This document shows, piece by piece, positions 61,984 to 64,000 of a DNA stretch of 64,000 bases. Each line of letters begins with the position of its first letter. Positions within the stretch are counted from its first letter, which is position 1. The notes beneath the pieces were generated by a model. The model did not search any database. It was not told where the DNA came from and was given only the letters and a program-made list of their open reading frames with translations. The stretch covers positions 1-64,000 of the forward strand of contig NZ_VUMV01000009.1 of the NCBI RefSeq assembly GCF_009696005.1. The letters are read 5' to 3'. The translations under genes and the position numbers were made by a program. This DNA comes from Bilifractor porci. GTDB lineage: Bacteria > Bacillota > Clostridia > Lachnospirales > Lachnospiraceae.

Positions 61984-61993
61984 CGCGGACTGA
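61820..61993 (+). CDS. Small membrane protein
   Basis: A 57-residue protein with two hydrophobic segments, RLAAVYLLFLPIAGTMG and LLAGTASLLYLIVCYIAD, preceded by AGGAG seven bases upstream of ATG 61820. It overlaps the 61762 frame. Function unknown; a small phage membrane protein is the best guess. Confidence 0.5.
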   Translation: MSWKNHIKLISRLAAVYLLFLPIAGTMGRSRGTLLAGTASLLYLIVCYIADGKNSAD

Positions 61994-62065
61994 TGACACA
62001 GCCCACGCAAAGAAAAATATAAACGCACACACTAATTATAGCATAAAACGGAAAGGATGGATGAT

Positions 62066-62425
62066 ATGAATGCACAGGAAATCATAGACATCATTCCAAC
62101 CGGCCATGAAAATGCGATTACGCGAAAGCGATTGCATGCAATCACAGGGCTTCCGGACAGGACAATCCGTGAGGCAATCAGCCGGGGAAACGAAGTGGTT
62201 ATTAACCTGCAGGATGGGAAAGGCTATTTCAAGCCGGATCCGGTGAAGGACAGGGATTTTTTAAGAAGATACATGTTGCAGGAGCATAGCCGGATGGAAT
62301 GCATCAAAAAGCGTGTGGAGTTGGCGAAAAAGTATCAAAAAGCTGGTGTGTCAGCCCATGAGCCACAGGATTCTGGGTTCCAAAAGCCATTCTTTCACCA
62401 GATGTCCCTGGAGGAGCTGCTGTAA
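62066..62425 (+). CDS. Phage early protein with HTH-like N-terminus
   Basis: About 119 residues. RKRLHAITGLPDRTIREAIS has a winged-helix recognition-helix pattern, followed by a nucleic-acid-like GKGYFKPDPVKDRDFLRRYM stretch that recurs in phage genes upstream of YqaJ-type exonucleases. ATG 62066 with AAAGGA upstream is preferred to 62057. Its function is unknown. Confidence 0.75.
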   Translation: MNAQEIIDIIPTGHENAITRKRLHAITGLPDRTIREAISRGNEVVINLQDGKGYFKPDPVKDRDFLRRYMLQEHSRMECIKKRVELAKKYQKAGVSAHEPQDSGFQKPFFHQMSLEELL

Positions 62426-62426
62426 A

Positions 62427-63086
62427 ATGGCGGTCCATATGATCATTTTGAAGGACCGGAAAGACTGGTTGGCACATAGAAATGGAAGAATAGGAGGTTC
62501 TGACTGTGCGGCTATTCTTGGGATGAACCCGTACAAGACCAATGTCCAGCTGTGGGAGGAAAAGACGGGGAGATGCACCCCGGAGGATATTTCTGGAAAA
62601 CCCTACGTGCAGTACGGACATGATGCCGAACCGCATCTCCGGGCTCTGTATGCGCTGGATCACCCGGACAGCAGGATTTTCTATACAGATAATAACATGT
62701 GGCTAAATGACAAATTTCCCTGGGCGCATGCGTCGCTAGACGGATGGCTGGTTGACAGGAATGGCCGGAAAGGAATTTTAGAAATCAAGACAACCAATAT
62801 CATGCAAAGCATGACAAAGGAAAAATGGAACGACAGGATTCCGGATAATTACTACCTGCAGGTTCTTCACTACCTGATGGTTACGGAATTTGAATTCGTA
62901 GAGCTGAAAGCACAGCTGAAATACGAATATTCGGATCCGGAAAGCCTGTTCCTGAATACCAGGCATTACCATATCGAGCGGGCGGATGTGGAAGAGGACA
63001 TTAAATTTCTGGAGAAAAAAGAAAACCAGTTCTGGGAAGACATCAAGTCAGACCACAGACCTGCGCTTATCCTTCCAGAAATATAG
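62427..63086 (+). CDS. YqaJ-type phage exonuclease
   Basis: About 219 residues of the lambda-exonuclease/YqaJ fold (PF09588). It has the recombinase start WLAHRNGRIGGSDCAAILGMNPYK, the metal-binding ASLDGWLVD and LEIKTTN (ExK) motifs, and Tyr/Gln residues of the YLQVLHYLMV helix. It processes DNA ends for phage recombination. ATG 62427 begins two bases after the upstream stop. Confidence 0.92.
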   Translation: MAVHMIILKDRKDWLAHRNGRIGGSDCAAILGMNPYKTNVQLWEEKTGRCTPEDISGKPYVQYGHDAEPHLRALYALDHPDSRIFYTDNNMWLNDKFPWAHASLDGWLVDRNGRKGILEIKTTNIMQSMTKEKWNDRIPDNYYLQVLHYLMVTEFEFVELKAQLKYEYSDPESLFLNTRHYHIERADVEEDIKFLEKKENQFWEDIKSDHRPALILPEI

Positions 63087-63113
63087 CAATCATACAATGG
63101 AGGATTGAATGCT

Positions 63114-64000
63114 ATGAACAATTTGCAGCTGATTGTGGATCCGGTAAAGATTCCGGAGAATATTACATTTAACTATGCAGAACTGAGCACTGCCATCAAA
63201 ACCAAGATGGAAGAGTACAAAGGCCTGGTTTATACGGATGACCAGATCAAGGAAGCAAAGACGGACAGAGCCGATCTGAACCGCCTGAAAGGAATCCTGA
63301 AGGACGAGCGAATCCGGATGAAAAAGGCATACCTGGAGCCGTTTTCTGATTTTGAGGACAAGATTAACAGCCTGATCAGCGTCATTGACGAGCCTGTTGC
63401 CCTGATAGATTCACAGATCAAGGAATACGAGAAGAAGCAGAAGGATGATAAGGAGCAGGAAATCCGTGAGAAATTCAAGGGCATGGGATTCCCAGATTAT
63501 GTATCTCTGATCAAGGTATGGAATCCAAAATGGCTGAACAAATCCTATTCCATGAAAAATATTGAGGATGATCTGCTCTCCCGGAAGGCAGAAATCCAAA
63601 AAGATATCGATACGATCCGCGCCATTCCCGAATTTTCCTTTGAAGCGTTGGAGGCGTACAAGGTAAACCTGTCGTTGTCGGAGGCGGTTGCAAAGGGCAA
63701 GGAGATGGCCGACATCCAGCAGCGCAAGCAGGAGGCCGAAGAGAAAGCCCGGAAGCAGGATATAGAAGGCCAGGTTGCAGCTGAACAGGGGCAGATTCCC
63801 GGAGAAGAAGTAAATCCGTTTGGTGATGGGATGCTGGATCCCGGAAAGATAGAGAACTATCCGGAGCAGGAAGAAAAGAATCAGGATCCGGAACCGGTGC
63901 AGCAAGAAAAGAAGGAAACCCGGAAAAAAGTTGTGATTGAAATCATTGCAAAGGAATCCCAGTTCGAAGCGATCAATGATTTTTATAGGAACCTGAAACA
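63114..64000 (+). CDS. DUF1351 phage protein (partial, runs off window)
   Basis: At least 295 codons with no stop before the window ends. It starts NNLQLIVDPVKIPENITFNY, matching DUF1351 proteins, which are encoded beside YqaJ-type exonucleases and recombination mediators in many Firmicute phages. A long helical, Glu/Lys-rich middle (about 60-120 and 205-270) suggests coiled coil. The ribosome site GGAGG is ten bases upstream of ATG 63114. Confidence 0.87.
   Translation, partial: MNNLQLIVDPVKIPENITFNYAELSTAIKTKMEEYKGLVYTDDQIKEAKTDRADLNRLKGILKDERIRMKKAYLEPFSDFEDKINSLISVIDEPVALIDSQIKEYEKKQKDDKEQEIREKFKGMGFPDYVSLIKVWNPKWLNKSYSMKNIEDDLLSRKAEIQKDIDTIRAIPEFSFEALEAYKVNLSLSEAVAKGKEMADIQQRKQEAEEKARKQDIEGQVAAEQGQIPGEEVNPFGDGMLDPGKIENYPEQEEKNQDPEPVQQEKKETRKKVVIEIIAKESQFEAINDFYRNLK

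Larger units (their letters stand above)
55284..64000. mobile_element. Temperate prophage, left part (right end outside window)
   Basis: Everything after rlmD reads as a phage lysogeny and early region: a tyrosine integrase pointing toward the host junction, lysogeny genes on the minus strand, an S24 repressor divergent from a Cro-like protein, and YqaJ and DUF1351 recombination genes on the plus strand. Several remnants (S24 fragment, amber HTH gene, inverted HTH fragment) show past rearrangement. Structural genes would lie beyond 64000. The exact left boundary is inferred from the stop codon of rlmD at 55283. Confidence 0.85.

Overview
The window looks like a chromosomal segment of a low-to-mid GC anaerobic Firmicute, most probably a Lachnospiraceae-type Clostridium. 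The evidence is the AGGAGG-type ribosome sites with some TTG/GTG starts, the oxygen-sensitive enzymes (glycyl radical enzyme, flavodiiron protein, several radical SAM proteins), a type III pantothenate kinase, ECF vitamin transporters, two VanW/VanY-type wall proteins, and the gene order DUF512 radical SAM - der - plsY - gpsA. Species cannot be named from the sequence alone.

Layout. 1-374: the 3' end of a 23S rRNA, a terminator-like hairpin, tRNA-Trp and a strong bidirectional terminator; no 5S gene follows the 23S. 439-6702: two divergent units, xylB-like kinase + GntR/LacI-type regulator on the minus strand and a glycyl radical activase + glycyl radical enzyme on the plus strand, each promoter overlapped by the same 25-bp imperfect palindrome. 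6831-10721: an Rrf2 regulator, a three-part acyl-CoA dehydrogenase / EtfA C-domain / rubredoxin fusion and a flavodiiron protein, which together could pass electrons from acyl-CoA to O2 or NO. 10813-18469: vitamin and amino-acid functions (ECF S component next to coaX, a serine hydrolase, a second ECF S component with a class V aminotransferase, a homocysteine methyltransferase-like protein and a YfbR-like nucleotidase). 18475-25131: VanY, PrsW, a broken orphan pilM, a flavodoxin, a radical SAM protein, a sodium symporter behind a structured leader, and a YhhN protein. 25201-28181: a TRAP transporter whose permease DctM is fused to its binding protein DctP. 28545-35874: metal-exporter-like permease, TrmA-family methyltransferase, an antitoxin with a deleted toxin, a DUF438/hemerythrin/PAS protein with an FNR-like site, tag, yraN and prs. 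36079-40446: housekeeping block ending in gpsA.

40520-41031 holds tRNA-Gly followed by a tandem array of about 160-bp units that repeat the tRNA 3' end. 41050-50427 continues with an orphan ferredoxin-like protein, a PfkB kinase, VanW, an AIR-synthase-like protein, trmL, a two-component system and mutS2. A second tandem array (three units of 198 bp, each able to form long hairpins) fills the gap between mutS2 and an HtrA-like protein that has lost its catalytic triad. yhaM and rlmD follow.

55284-64000 is the left part of a temperate prophage inserted directly behind rlmD. It has a tyrosine integrase with arm-type direct repeats, a rightmost lysogeny cluster (DUF1828/DUF1829, DUF6978, PH-domain protein, Ltp-type superinfection-exclusion lipoprotein, S24 repressor) and a divergent early region (Cro-like protein, further HTH proteins, one with an amber codon, a YqaJ-type exonuclease and a DUF1351 protein that runs off the window). 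The right attachment site is outside the window.
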